A DNA stretch of 64,000 nucleotides from Treponema socranskii subsp. socranskii VPI DR56BR1116 = ATCC 35536 (GCF_000468115.1 NZ_AVQI01000033.1:1-64000), one strand, 5' to 3'. Shown: positions 1-9,111, counted from the first letter of the stretch. A program made the numbers and translations. The notes: a model not told the origin generated them from the sequence alone.

Positions 1-12
1 AGCCGTATCGTA

Positions 13-42
13 TTGCGAGCGTCTATCGGCAAGTGCTATAAT
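13..42 (+). promoter_or_regulatory. sigma-70 promoter of queH, nearly leaderless
   Basis: TTGCGA (13-18), 18-bp spacer, TATAAT (37-42). The queH ATG is only 8 nt beyond the -10 box and has no Shine-Dalgarno sequence, so the transcript probably begins at or within a few bases of the start codon. Confidence 0.6.
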
Positions 43-50
43 CTAAAACG

Positions 51-710
51 ATGAAGCGGAATTATCAATCGGAACTCGACGGCATCCTCGACCGCATCTC
101 AGCGGAAGAAAGAGCGGGAGCGCCTGCAGCAAAGCCTTCGCTGCTCCTCCATGCGTGCTGCGCGCCGTGCTCATCTTATGTCATCGAATATCTCGCATCC
201 TATTTCGACATTTCGATTTATTATTACAATCCGAATATCCATCCGCAAAAAGAATACGAGCGGCGCTTATACGAACTCGAAACTTTTTTACCGCAATTTC
301 CGCCGGCGCTCGAAAACCGCGTTCGGCTCGTGCGCGCCGACTACGACGAGGGCGAATTCGAAGAAGCCGTCCGCGTAGCCGAAAATCCCGAACTCGCTTC
401 CGAAGCCGAACGCGGGGAACGGTGCAGACGATGCTATGAACTGCGCATGAAGCGCGCATACGAATACGCACGCGCACACTCTTTCGATTGGTTTACGACG
501 ACGCTTTCGATCAGCCCGTTTAAAGACGCGGATAAAATCAATAGCATCGGTGCGATGCTCGAAGCATCCGGCGGTCCGCGTTTTCTCACAAGCGATTTTA
601 AAAAGCGAAACGGTTTTAAACGCAGTCTCGAAATCAGCAAAGAATACGGCATGTATCGGCAGGACTATTGCGGCTGTAAGTATTCGCTCGAAAATACAAA
701 GGCGCATTAA
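51..710 (+). CDS. queH: epoxyqueuosine reductase QueH
   Basis: 219 residues. The QueH (DUF208) family reduces epoxyqueuosine to queuosine in tRNA, the last step of queuosine synthesis, in bacteria lacking or supplementing QueG. The sequence shows the family cysteines in order: HACCAPCSSY near residue 35, a second pair in GERCRRCYELRM near 125, and YCGCKYS near the C-terminus, consistent with Fe-S and iron ligation. The segment ISIYYYNPNIHPQKEYERR is also typical. Length is normal. The ATG at 51 is favoured because a sigma-70 -10 box ends 8 nt upstream. It heads a run of plus-strand genes (ogt, GH114-like, slyX, rluA-type, metallopeptidase) with short gaps or overlaps. Confidence 0.93.
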   Translation: MKRNYQSELDGILDRISAEERAGAPAAKPSLLLHACCAPCSSYVIEYLASYFDISIYYYNPNIHPQKEYERRLYELETFLPQFPPALENRVRLVRADYDEGEFEEAVRVAENPELASEAERGERCRRCYELRMKRAYEYARAHSFDWFTTTLSISPFKDADKINSIGAMLEASGGPRFLTSDFKKRNGFKRSLEISKEYGMYRQDYCGCKYSLENTKAH

Positions 711-736
711 ACGGGCGTGTCCCGGTAAGGAGTGTT

Positions 737-1282
737 ATGATAATATATACGACGTCTTATTCGTCGCCGTTCGGCGATATGCTCTTGGCGCAAAAGGACG
801 GAGCGCTCGTCGGACTGTGGTTCGAAGGGCAAAAATATTACGGCGCGGCGATTTCGGAGGCGGTGCCGAAAGACGACGATAAAACATCGGTCAAAGTAAA
901 ACGTTGGCTCGATCGATATTTTGCGGGACAAAAACCGGATGCGGCGGAACTCGCGCTCGCTCCGGCAGGAAGCGATTTTCGGCAGGAGGTGTGGGCCGTT
1001 CTCCGAAAGATTCCGTACGGTAAAACGATTTCCTACGGCGACATCGCCCGAACGCTTGCAAAACGCAAAGGGTTTGAACAGGTATCGGCGCGCGCGGTCG
1101 GAGGAGCGGTTGCGCATAATCCCGTTTCCGTAATCATTCCGTGTCACAGAGTCGTCGGATCGGACGGAAAGCTGACCGGATATGCCGGCGGTATCGATAA
1201 AAAAATAAAACTTCTTGAGCTGGAAGGTGTCAACATGGCGATGTTTAAAGATGTCCGGAACACTTCCAAGGGAGCAGTATGA
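737..1282 (+). CDS. ogt: methylated-DNA--protein-cysteine S-methyltransferase
   Basis: 181 residues. A suicide repair enzyme that moves the alkyl group from O6-alkylguanine (or O4-alkylthymine) to its own cysteine. The active-site motif IIPCHRVVGSDG is intact, followed by the usual TGYAGG; the DNA-binding GKTISYGDIA helix-turn-helix segment precedes it. A putative SD (GTAAGGAG) lies just before the ATG at 737. It lies 26 bp after queH, and its TGA overlaps the start codon of the next gene, indicating co-transcription. Ogt and Ada-C cannot be separated by sequence alone; no Ada N-terminal metal domain is present. Confidence 0.93.
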   Translation: MIIYTTSYSSPFGDMLLAQKDGALVGLWFEGQKYYGAAISEAVPKDDDKTSVKVKRWLDRYFAGQKPDAAELALAPAGSDFRQEVWAVLRKIPYGKTISYGDIARTLAKRKGFEQVSARAVGGAVAHNPVSVIIPCHRVVGSDGKLTGYAGGIDKKIKLLELEGVNMAMFKDVRNTSKGAV

Positions 1283-2349
1283 AACAAAACGACAGAAGAC
1301 GATGTACAATTTTAATAATTATTAATTTCATGTTTGCCGCGACCGCTTTTTGCAGCGACAATTCACTCTGTACCGCACACGATGTGCCGCCGCGTTACCG
1401 CGAAGAAATGCGCTCTTTTATTAAAAAAATATCCGCCTATGCAAAGGCGCAAAATCCGCACTTTGTCGTCATTCCGCAAAACGGGCAGACGGTCGCGTGG
1501 GACAGCGATGTCCCTACCGACGAAAACGGCGTGCCGCTTACGGAAGCCGATACGTCGTACATGGATGCGATCGACGGATGCGGCCGCGAAGATACGTTTT
1601 ACGGCGAAAGGGGAGCGGGCAAAGCGACATCTTCGAGGGCGTCCGCATATTTTGTCGGTACGTGCAAAAAATTTTCGGAAAAAGGTAAGACCGTCTTTTC
1701 GATCGATTACTGTTCTTCCCGAGCCGCGATCGCCGACTCTTACGCGAAAAACGCCGCGGCGGGTTTTATCGGTTTTGCCGCGCCCGATAGAAATCTCGCT
1801 CTTATTCCGGAACAAAGCGGATACGGGCGAGAATATTATCCGTACCGCAAAAATCGAAACGACGTGACGAAACTTTCCGACGCGAAAAATTTTTTATTTT
1901 TGCTCGGCATGTCTTCAGGCGACGCGGACGGAAGTGCGCTCATCGAAAAAATACGGGCGACGGATTACGACGCCGTGATCATGGACGCCTTTGTAGACGG
2001 CGGCAATGTGCCGTTTTCCCGTGCGGCTGTCGAATCGATTAAGAAAAAAGCTTCCGGAGGAGCGCGCTTTGTCATCGCGTATATGAGTATCGGCGAAGCG
2101 GAAGACTATCGCTGGTATTGGGATGAGCGCTGGATACGCGGAAAAAAATTGACAAAAAATGCGCCCGCGTGGCTCGATAAATTGAATCCCGATTGGAAAG
2201 GAAATTACAAAGTGCAATACTGGAACGAAGATTGGCAAACTATCATCTGCGGCGGCAAGGATTCGTATATTCAAAAAATTATCGATGCGAGATTCGACGG
2301 CGTTTACCTCGACATCGTCGATGCATACGAATATTTCGAAGAGCGATAA
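1279..2349 (+). CDS. secreted GH114/TM1410-like glycosidase-family protein
   Basis: 356 residues. An N-terminal hydrophobic segment (about residues 9-24, ILIIINFMFAATAFC) is an export signal; the cysteine at its end could be a spirochaetal lipobox, though Phe at -1 is unusual. The rest resembles the TM1410/MJ1477 group related to GH114 endo-alpha-1,4-polygalactosaminidases: DYDAVIMDAF, FVIAYMSIGEAEDYR and the C-terminal RFDGVYLDIVDAYEYF, where the acidic residues after the strand are the likely catalytic or binding ones. The substrate is unknown. The start overlaps the ogt stop by 4 bases (ATGA) and is preceded by AAGGGAG. Good match to the family; activity is inferred only. Confidence 0.72.
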   Translation: MKQNDRRRCTILIIINFMFAATAFCSDNSLCTAHDVPPRYREEMRSFIKKISAYAKAQNPHFVVIPQNGQTVAWDSDVPTDENGVPLTEADTSYMDAIDGCGREDTFYGERGAGKATSSRASAYFVGTCKKFSEKGKTVFSIDYCSSRAAIADSYAKNAAAGFIGFAAPDRNLALIPEQSGYGREYYPYRKNRNDVTKLSDAKNFLFLLGMSSGDADGSALIEKIRATDYDAVIMDAFVDGGNVPFSRAAVESIKKKASGGARFVIAYMSIGEAEDYRWYWDERWIRGKKLTKNAPAWLDKLNPDWKGNYKVQYWNEDWQTIICGGKDSYIQKIIDARFDGVYLDIVDAYEYFEER

Positions 2350-2373
2350 ACCGCATCTTACAAGGAGTTATCT

Positions 2374-2583
2374 ACGGATATCGAAACCGAAAAGCGCATC
2401 GTCGCGCTCGAAACGAAACTTGCCTATCTCGAAGATTTTGTAAATCAGCTGCAGGGCGTTTCCGTCGTTCACACGAAATCGATCGACGGGATTACGGCGC
2501 AGTGCAAAGCGATGTCGGAAAAACTGCGCGAATTGGCCGATGCGGCGGAAGAGATTCCCAACCGCATGCCGCCGCATTATTGA
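2374..2583 (+). CDS. slyX: SlyX family protein with apparent ACG start
   Basis: 69 residues if initiated at ACG 2374. The translation is a short coiled-coil protein (ETEKRIVALETKLAYLEDFV then KLRELADA) ending in PPHY, the hallmark C-terminus of SlyX. SlyX function is unknown; E. coli slyX lies near the slyD peptidyl-prolyl isomerase gene. There is no ATG, GTG or TTG in frame at the N-terminus, but a perfect AAGGAG sits at 2362-2367, six bases before ACG. The predicted MDIETEKRI start matches the family. It is therefore easy for gene finders to miss. It sits 24 bp after the GH114-like gene and 21 bp before the pseudouridine synthase. Confidence 0.75.
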   Translation, partial: TDIETEKRIVALETKLAYLEDFVNQLQGVSVVHTKSIDGITAQCKAMSEKLRELADAAEEIPNRMPPHY

Positions 2584-2604
2584 TGCTTATCGAAAGACAG
2601 CCGT

Positions 2605-3561
2605 ATGGAAAAGCCGAGCACACAATACAAGCGCGAACATAAAATCGATTTCGGACGCGAGCGAATCGATATCCTCTATGAAGACGCGTACATCGTTGTC
2701 ATACATAAACCGTCGGGCATGCTTTCCGTTCCGTATCCGGGCAGCAAAGCTCGGACGGCGCTCGACGTGCTCTGCCGCATCATGAGGAGCAAGGGTACGT
2801 ATTCGCAGCGGCATCGTCCCTTCGTCGTACACCGCCTCGACCGCGACACGTCCGGCGTCATGCTCTTTGCGCTGAGCGAGCAGGTACAGCGCTCGCTTAT
2901 GCGTTCTTGGAAAAAAGTCGTCAGTAAGCGGATATATCGCGCCGTTGCCGAAAATCCGAAGGGGCCTGCGCTTCCCGATTTCGGCGTCATCGACGCGCCT
3001 CTTGCCTACAACGCGTACAATATCGGCTTCGTTCCGAAAGCGGACGATAAGCCTTCCGACAAAGCGTACCGGATAAAACGATCCGATAAAAATAAAACGA
3101 CTTACGTGAAGCATCTGGATTTTTCCGGCGGAAAGGCGAAGTTTAAAACGGTCGAAGCGCGTACCCGTTATCGCATCGTAGAGCGAGGCCAGACGCATAC
3201 GCTTTTCGAGCTCGACCTCGATACCGGCAAAAAAAATCAAATACGCGCGCACCTCGCGTCGAAAGGCTGTCCGATTGCGGGAGATGAAACGCACCGCGCT
3301 CGTACCGATCCGTTTTGCCGCCTTGCGCTTCACGCGCGTACTATCGAATTCGTCCATCCCGCAACGCACAAAACCGTACGCTTCGAAGTTCCCGAACCCG
3401 AAACTTGGCTCGAATATGTCCGGCGCGGCGATGAAATACCTGAGCTTCCGGTATGGCGGAAAGAAAGAGAAATGCGCGGCAAGCCGGCTTTGCTGCGCGA
3501 TTTTGCCGCTTCGCAAAACGGCGGCAAGAGCAGTATAGTGTATGAAAAAAATAATAATTAA
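2605..3561 (+). CDS. RluA-family 23S rRNA/tRNA pseudouridine synthase
   Basis: 318 residues. Converts uridine to pseudouridine in structured RNA. The catalytic motif HRLDRDTSGVMLFA is present with its aspartate, preceded by the IHKPSGMLSVP segment and followed by DTGKKNQIRAHLA, all diagnostic for the RluA/RluC/RluD superfamily. There is no N-terminal S4 domain, so it is closer to RluA-like single-domain enzymes; the exact target site cannot be read from sequence. The 3' end overlaps the next gene by 20 bp, so the two are likely translated from one message. Confidence 0.9.
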   Translation: MEKPSTQYKREHKIDFGRERIDILYEDAYIVVIHKPSGMLSVPYPGSKARTALDVLCRIMRSKGTYSQRHRPFVVHRLDRDTSGVMLFALSEQVQRSLMRSWKKVVSKRIYRAVAENPKGPALPDFGVIDAPLAYNAYNIGFVPKADDKPSDKAYRIKRSDKNKTTYVKHLDFSGGKAKFKTVEARTRYRIVERGQTHTLFELDLDTGKKNQIRAHLASKGCPIAGDETHRARTDPFCRLALHARTIEFVHPATHKTVRFEVPEPETWLEYVRRGDEIPELPVWRKEREMRGKPALLRDFAASQNGGKSSIVYEKNNN

Positions 3562-6559
3562 TTTTTTTATCGTCTCGATTTTCGTATCGCTTTCGCTCAG
3601 CGCCGCAGACGGTGTCATGTGGGGCGAAAAAGATATCCGCGTCGTAAAGACGCAGTGGTTCGATATCATCTATGCTCCGGATTCCGCCCGAAGCGCCGAA
3701 CATCTTGCGCGTCATGCGGATGCGATATACGAAGACGTATGCGCGTATCTTGAAACCGAACAATGGAAGCGCTTTCCCGTCGTCATCGCTTCGGCGCAGG
3801 ACGAATTCAACGCGTACTATTCGCCTGCGTGCTACGATACGATCGTCATGTACGATACGCCGGTGACGAAAAAGATCGCCGTCGCATCGGACGATTTTTT
3901 GTCGACGTTCCGACACGAGCTCACGCACGCCGTTTCGTACAATATGAAAAATGCGTTTTGGCGCGGAATCGGCGCGGTCTTCGGCGACGTCGTAAATCCT
4001 GCATACCTGTTTATCACGCGGTCACGGACCGAAGGCGTTGCCGTCGCATCGGAAAGTGCCGGCGGCGAAGGACGGTTGAACGACCCGTACAGCGCGCAGA
4101 CGGTGCGGCAGGCAAAGATCGAAAGCGCTTTTCCGTCGCATGCCGATATCTACGGTTCGCGCGATATCTATCCGTACGATACGAATTATCATTTCGGTGC
4201 GGCGTTTGAAAACTGGATTCAAAAAACGTACGGTATGAAAAACTACGCGCGGTTTTTATATAAGTGCGTCAACTTTCAAACGATACACGCATCCGCCGCG
4301 TTCAAATCGGTGTACGGAATTTCCGTCAAAGAAGCGTGGAAACATTTTTACGATTCGATCGTCGTGCCCGCTTCCGCTGCGCAGTATCCCGACCCGCTCG
4401 TTAAAGGCGGATGCAAGGATTATTTTTCCGGCACCGATAAACGCTCGAAAGAAAACGCGCGCGCCTCACGATATGCGTCGCTCGTTTCGTGCAGCGCGGG
4501 ATTCGGCTTTACCGACGACGCGGCCGGAAGTTTTTATTTTTCAAAATGGGATGCCGAACGAAGATGCTACGATCGCGTAAAAAAAATATGTACCGTCAAA
4601 AATCTGCGGCACACATCTCTTTCGACTGACGGCGAATATGCGGCCTTCAGCGTGATGAGCGAAAGGCATGCCGTTCCGAAAAGCGAAGTGCATATCGTTA
4701 ATATGAAAAGCCGCTCGCGCTATACGATGAGCGAAACGGGACTGCGCGATGCAGCCGTTGTTTTATGGAACGGCGCATATTATCTCGCGGCAATAAAAAC
4801 GAAGTCGCAGCAAAGCACGCTCACTGTCTACAAACTCGACAAAAGAGCAGACGGCAAAGTGCGCGGCGCTTCGCTTATCGCATCCCGTCCCCTCGCTCGG
4901 GGAGATGTCGCATTTACGCCGAAGGACGCAGGCGGCGGCGAAATCGTATACGTATGCAAAAGCGGTATGCACCGGTCGATTCGATTGTATTCGATTGCGG
5001 ACGGTACGGAAAAGGTATACGATGCGCCGTACGATCGCATGGTTATCGGCGACGTCTCTCTTGCAAACTCGGCTAACGCTAAAAAAGTATTTACGTTTTC
5101 TTGGGCTGCCGAAGATACGATGCCGCGCTTCGGAAAATTAATAATTAATAATTCTGATGACGAACGAAGAGATTCCGCCGTAATGCTTTTACAGACGGAC
5201 GATGTGTCAGGCGGTGTATATAATCCCGTCATGCTGCAAAACGGCAGTATCGCGTATACGGGGCATTTTTTTCGTGACAATCGCCTCTTGACTGCGGAAA
5301 ACGACAGTATGGCAATGCGGAAAATCGAACTCGACGCAAAACGCGAAAGGGTTGAAAAGTCCGATACAGACAAAGCGCGATCGGCGGAAGCTGCCGACAA
5401 TGTGCAAAGCGAAGAGCAGGCGGCCGGCAATCGAGACGCGCAAACGATTTTTGCCCGATCGAAAAAATATAACCCGCTCGATTATTATAAACGCGGCATC
5501 TTTTTGCCGGTCGGCATCGCATCGACATACGGACATAATGCGCGCGGCGATGTGACAAGTATGCTTTTGCCGTTGGGACTTACCTATGCGTCCAATAATC
5601 CGTGGTCGTCGAAAATTGCAATCGTGAGCGGCGGCTACAGTATTCTTTCAAACAGCGGAGCGATCGAAACGCGCTTCCAAAGCGGAACGGCGACTTCGCT
5701 TTTCAAATATTCGCTCAGCGATCAAATCGAATTCGACCGTCGCGGCTTTAAGCAGACGGCTCACACGGTGAATCTTTCATCGGCGATTCCCGTCGGCAGG
5801 ATATCGCGCCTTACGTTCGGGAACGATGCACATATTTTTGCCGGCAGGCAAAGCCGCACGGAATTTCCGAAAGGCTTCACATCGCTTTTCGGCATCCTTG
5901 AAGATGACGATGCTTTACCGATGTTTATCGCAATTAATAAATTATCCGTCGGCTATTCGAATATTTATAAAACCGGTGCGGGTGTATATGAGAGAGCGGG
6001 CTTTGCCGCAGGCGCGTTATATATTGCCAAATACGAATCCGAGCCGGGAACGCCTTTTTCGCAGGATAAGGTATATCAGAACATTTCCGTCAACGCCGCT
6101 CTGCGTTTGCCGCGTCTTTTGCCGTATGTATGCCGTTATGATTATACGTATAATTTTCCGTTTGCGCTCGGCACACAGCTTTTTCCGAACAAATCGACTT
6201 TTATTAAAAATACCGCCGAAATCATCCTGTTTGCGGGCGAAGTGCAAAAAGCGATTCCGCTTTTCTACGTAAACCGCTGGGCACTGCGTGCATCGTATAC
6301 CGGCCGCTTCGATTATACGGGCGGCACATCGTGGGATTTTTTTGATACGCCGCATCTTGTACGGAATCTTTTTTCGGGCGAAATGCGCTATTGCGATTCG
6401 GCCGTACTGTCCGCGTCGCTGACCTTTACACCGAACTTCGGTGCCGCAGCGACGCCGCTTTTGACATCGACCCTGCGCGCGGGTTTGCGTTATGTCATTC
6501 GTGAAACTAAAAAACAAAATTATTTTGCATTCGAATTCGGCTGGAATCTTGCTTATTAA
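3542..6559 (+). CDS. exported gluzincin-type peptidase with C-terminal outer-membrane barrel
   Basis: 1005 residues. A signal peptide (residues 1-22, ending SLSAADG) is followed by a peptidase-MA-like domain with FRHELTH at about 125-129 and a candidate third zinc ligand Glu in RTEGVA near 164, which is the gluzincin arrangement. The middle (about 280-590) has repeated short beta-rich segments such as LSTDGEYAAFS, like TolB/WD-type propeller blades. From about 640 to the C-terminus the pattern is alternating amphipathic strands ending in an aromatic residue (Tyr), as in outer-membrane barrels. It is plausibly a surface or periplasm-facing protease or assembly factor in the outer membrane. Domains are recognised by motif only; substrate and name unknown. 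Confidence 0.72.
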   Translation: MKKIIINFFIVSIFVSLSLSAADGVMWGEKDIRVVKTQWFDIIYAPDSARSAEHLARHADAIYEDVCAYLETEQWKRFPVVIASAQDEFNAYYSPACYDTIVMYDTPVTKKIAVASDDFLSTFRHELTHAVSYNMKNAFWRGIGAVFGDVVNPAYLFITRSRTEGVAVASESAGGEGRLNDPYSAQTVRQAKIESAFPSHADIYGSRDIYPYDTNYHFGAAFENWIQKTYGMKNYARFLYKCVNFQTIHASAAFKSVYGISVKEAWKHFYDSIVVPASAAQYPDPLVKGGCKDYFSGTDKRSKENARASRYASLVSCSAGFGFTDDAAGSFYFSKWDAERRCYDRVKKICTVKNLRHTSLSTDGEYAAFSVMSERHAVPKSEVHIVNMKSRSRYTMSETGLRDAAVVLWNGAYYLAAIKTKSQQSTLTVYKLDKRADGKVRGASLIASRPLARGDVAFTPKDAGGGEIVYVCKSGMHRSIRLYSIADGTEKVYDAPYDRMVIGDVSLANSANAKKVFTFSWAAEDTMPRFGKLIINNSDDERRDSAVMLLQTDDVSGGVYNPVMLQNGSIAYTGHFFRDNRLLTAENDSMAMRKIELDAKRERVEKSDTDKARSAEAADNVQSEEQAAGNRDAQTIFARSKKYNPLDYYKRGIFLPVGIASTYGHNARGDVTSMLLPLGLTYASNNPWSSKIAIVSGGYSILSNSGAIETRFQSGTATSLFKYSLSDQIEFDRRGFKQTAHTVNLSSAIPVGRISRLTFGNDAHIFAGRQSRTEFPKGFTSLFGILEDDDALPMFIAINKLSVGYSNIYKTGAGVYERAGFAAGALYIAKYESEPGTPFSQDKVYQNISVNAALRLPRLLPYVCRYDYTYNFPFALGTQLFPNKSTFIKNTAEIILFAGEVQKAIPLFYVNRWALRASYTGRFDYTGGTSWDFFDTPHLVRNLFSGEMRYCDSAVLSASLTFTPNFGAAATPLLTSTLRAGLRYVIRETKKQNYFAFEFGWNLAY

Positions 6560-6594
6560 ATTATGCTGAACGCTCCCTTACGCATCCGCCGTTT

Positions 6595-7008
6595 TTACAA
6601 CACCATGACGAGCGTACCTGCAGTGAGAAGGAACGCACCGACGATCGATTTTACCGAAACCTTTTCGTGTAGGAAAATAAAGGCGAGCGCGATCGTGATC
6701 ACGACGCTCATTTTGTCGATGGGGACGACTTTCGAAGCTTCTCCCGTCTGCAGTGCGCGGTAATAGCAAAGCCACGATGCGCCGGTCGCAAGTCCCGACA
6801 AAATTAAAAAGATCCAGCTCTTTTTTGAAATCGCTGCGATGCCGCTTTGCTCGTGTGTGATGAAAACCATAAGCCACGCCATCGCGAGTACGACAAAAGT
6901 TCGAATAGCAGTGGCGAGATTCGAATTGACTCCTTCGATTCCGATTTTGGCGAGGATCGAAGTGAGCGCGGCGAACACTGCGGAACAGACGGCAAAGGGC
7001 AGCCACAT
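6595..7008 (-). CDS. half-size EamA/DMT-family transporter
   Basis: 137 residues from the ATG at 7008, chosen because GGAGG lies just upstream and the protein then starts MWLPFAVCSAVFAALTSILA. Four or five membrane helices are visible, ending HEKVSVKSIVGAFLLTAGTL, the typical C-terminal helix of an EamA repeat. Full EamA proteins have two such repeats, so this one presumably acts as a dimer, as in the small DMT proteins. The substrate is unknown. It is convergent with the gluzincin/outer-membrane gene, 35 bp away. Confidence 0.8.
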   Translation of the reverse strand: MWLPFAVCSAVFAALTSILAKIGIEGVNSNLATAIRTFVVLAMAWLMVFITHEQSGIAAISKKSWIFLILSGLATGASWLCYYRALQTGEASKVVPIDKMSVVITIALAFIFLHEKVSVKSIVGAFLLTAGTLVMVL

Positions 7009-7106
7009 ACTATGCCTCCGTGTAACGGTATCGATTGAAAGGCGGATTTTCAAAGCAGCTTATATTCTGTTGCTCAAAAAATCCGCTTAGTTTTTTCAAG
7101 AGCGCT

Positions 7107-8471
7107 TTATTTTTCAAGCGATAAAAATATTTTATAGCAATTATATGCCGTGCAGATGTCTTCTTTGTTTGTCAATTCCCACGGCGCGTGCATGCTTAAA
7201 ACCGCAACGCCTGCGTCGAGCACGTCCATGCCGTACTTTGCCGCAAGGTAGGCGATCGTACCGCCGCCGCCTTGATCGACTTTTCCGAGCTCGGCCATTT
7301 GAAACGGGATATCGTTCTTTTCCATAAGTGCGCGCACCTTTGCGATGAATTCGGGATTCGCGTCGCTTGCGGAATATTTGCCGCGGCTTCCGGTGTATTT
7401 ATTAAAGACGATTCCGCCGCCGAGAAACGATGAATTATCTTTGTCGTAGAGATTACCGTTCATCGGATCGAAGGCGGCGTTGACATCGCTTGAAAGCATC
7501 GCCGAATGTGCGAGGCAGCGTCTGAGCGTCAGATCGCTGTAGCCGCCGCTCATACGCGAAACGATTTCGGCGACCGCATTTTCGAGCAAGTGCGAACCCA
7601 TGCCCGTAGCTCCTACGCTTCCGATCTCTTCTTTATCGACGCAGAGGCAGCAGTTCGTACGCGCTTTAGCCGAGCTGTCGAAAAGCGCCTGCACCGATGT
7701 AAATGCGCACGCGCGGTCGTCCTGTCCGTAGGCGAGGATGAGTGACCGGTCGATGCCGCAATCGCGCGATAAGCCTGCCGGAACGATTTCAAGTTCGGCG
7801 GATGCAAAGTCGTCTTCGTCGATATTATATTTCGATTTTAATAATTTTAAAACGGCTTTTTTATATTTTTCTTTATTCTTCGAAGATTTTTCATCGCTTT
7901 GTTCTTTTTGTTTGTCTTTTTTTTGCGGAATGCCGGAACTCAAAATGAGGTCGAGATTTTCGCCGGGGATAAAATCCGACGCTTTTTCTTTCATCTGCTC
8001 CTGTGCGAGGTGCGGCAGAATATCCGATACGCAAAACACCGGATCCTTCGCAGCTTCGCCGATCGTTACGTGAATGACGCTGCCGTCGGTTTTGCATACG
8101 ACGCCGTGAATCGCAAGCGGCAGCGTTACCCATTGATATTTTTTAATGCCGCCGTAGTAGTGCGTATTCAAATACACGATGCAGTCTTTTTCATAGACGG
8201 GATTTTGCTTTACGTCGAGACGCGGTGAATCGATATGCGCGCCGAGGATGTTCATGCCGTCTTCAAGGCTCGCCGTTCCGATGTCGAACAGGGCGACGGT
8301 TTTATTCATCTTTTGCACGTAAACTTTATCGCCCGCTTTCAGCGTCGTATATTTCGCAATGTCTTTATAACCGTGCTGTTCTGCCGCTGCGATGATTTGT
8401 GCGGCACATTCGCGTTCGGTTTTTCCACCGTCCAAAAATTTTTTGTAAGCGTTGATAAATTTTTCGTCCAT
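7107..8471 (-). CDS. M18-family aminopeptidase
   Basis: 454 residues, the expected size. M18 enzymes are cytosolic dizinc exopeptidases that remove N-terminal residues, often acidic ones. The metal-binding sites are visible: GAHIDSPRLDVK (His and Asp), DKEEIGSVGATG (Glu pair), the late VDQGGGGTIAYLA and SMHAPWE (His). The ATG at 8471 has GAGGAG five bases upstream. A Lys-rich acidic insert (about residues 190-205, KDKQKEQSDEKSSKNKEK) is an unusual low-complexity loop. It stands alone between the EamA gene and cheX, same strand. Confidence 0.93.
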   Translation of the reverse strand: MDEKFINAYKKFLDGGKTERECAAQIIAAAEQHGYKDIAKYTTLKAGDKVYVQKMNKTVALFDIGTASLEDGMNILGAHIDSPRLDVKQNPVYEKDCIVYLNTHYYGGIKKYQWVTLPLAIHGVVCKTDGSVIHVTIGEAAKDPVFCVSDILPHLAQEQMKEKASDFIPGENLDLILSSGIPQKKDKQKEQSDEKSSKNKEKYKKAVLKLLKSKYNIDEDDFASAELEIVPAGLSRDCGIDRSLILAYGQDDRACAFTSVQALFDSSAKARTNCCLCVDKEEIGSVGATGMGSHLLENAVAEIVSRMSGGYSDLTLRRCLAHSAMLSSDVNAAFDPMNGNLYDKDNSSFLGGGIVFNKYTGSRGKYSASDANPEFIAKVRALMEKNDIPFQMAELGKVDQGGGGTIAYLAAKYGMDVLDAGVAVLSMHAPWELTNKEDICTAYNCYKIFLSLEK

Positions 8472-8521
8472 ATATGCTCCTCATTATAATTATATGCGTA
8501 CTTATAAAAACCTGATCGATA

Positions 8522-8983
8522 TTATTTAAAACATACGTCGACTTCAAACGGTCCGTATTGCGTCGCAAACGGGATGCCGATAATCGGATAATTTTTCGGC
8601 CATGAAAGCGTGTGATCTTTCCCCGCTACAACGACGGGTGGCGACACTTGTATATCCCGGTTTTTGATTTCCGAAATCGCGTTCCCGGCGATGATATTCG
8701 TAAACTCGCTTACGAGCTGTTTTGCGAGCTCTTCCCGCTCCGATTCTATGACGATCTCTATACCCGAACGCTCGAGCATTTTGTCTGCAAGGATTTTATG
8801 CAGACGAAACGCGACGACGCCGTTGCAATCGCCCGTGAGGCCGAGCAGCCCGGAAATTTCCCACGCATGGCCGGCATTCGGGTCGAGCAGGTACGGATCT
8901 TTATGCTGCGGCGGCATATCGAACATATTTTTAAATGCATTTTCACACGATATTAAAAACGGATTAATAATTTTTACGTCCAT
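8522..8983 (-). CDS. cheX: CheX-type chemotaxis phosphatase
   Basis: 153 residues from ATG 8983. CheX dephosphorylates CheY-P in spirochaetes and Thermotoga. The protein has the family fold sequence: MDVKIINPFLISCENAFKNM at the N-terminus, GLTGDCNGVVAF, then EFTNIIAGNAISEIKN, containing the E-x2-N signature of the CheC/CheX/FliY active site. An alternative upstream TTG at 9004 is unlikely because it lies upstream of the sigma-70 -10 box. No Shine-Dalgarno precedes the ATG. It is monocistronic here and separated from other chemotaxis genes. Confidence 0.88.
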   Translation of the reverse strand: MDVKIINPFLISCENAFKNMFDMPPQHKDPYLLDPNAGHAWEISGLLGLTGDCNGVVAFRLHKILADKMLERSGIEIVIESEREELAKQLVSEFTNIIAGNAISEIKNRDIQVSPPVVVAGKDHTLSWPKNYPIIGIPFATQYGPFEVDVCFK

Positions 8984-8992
8984 TTGAAATTC

Positions 8993-9021
8993 AGTATATC
9001 GCAATGTGAAATTTGGGGCAA
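8993..9021 (-). promoter_or_regulatory. sigma-70 promoter of cheX, nearly leaderless
   Basis: On the minus strand TTGCCC (9021-9016), exactly 17 bp, then TATACT (8998-8993). The cheX ATG begins 9 nt after the -10 box, giving a 5' leader of about 0-4 nt and no ribosome-binding site. Confidence 0.65.
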
Positions 9022-9082
9022 GGCGCGCGGAAAGTATGCGGCGGAAAATGTGCAGTTGTTCCGATTTATGATAATATTCCGC

Positions 9083-9111
9083 TTGTCAATTCCCGTCCTA
9101 TGCGGTATACT
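9083..9111 (+). promoter_or_regulatory. sigma-70 promoter facing away from cheX
   Basis: TTGTCA (9083-9088), 17-bp spacer, TATACT (9106-9111), close to consensus. It is divergent from the cheX promoter about 60 bp away. An ATG follows six bases after the -10 box (9118). Confidence 0.6.

Noticed and set aside
2587-3669. A 360-codon minus-strand ORF opposite the pseudouridine synthase
   Set aside because: The plus-strand gene has the catalytic RluA motifs; the antisense frame is a codon-usage shadow.
8984-9004. Longer CheX starting at TTG 9004
   Set aside because: This start lies upstream of the sigma-70 -10 box on the same strand, so it would not be in the transcript.
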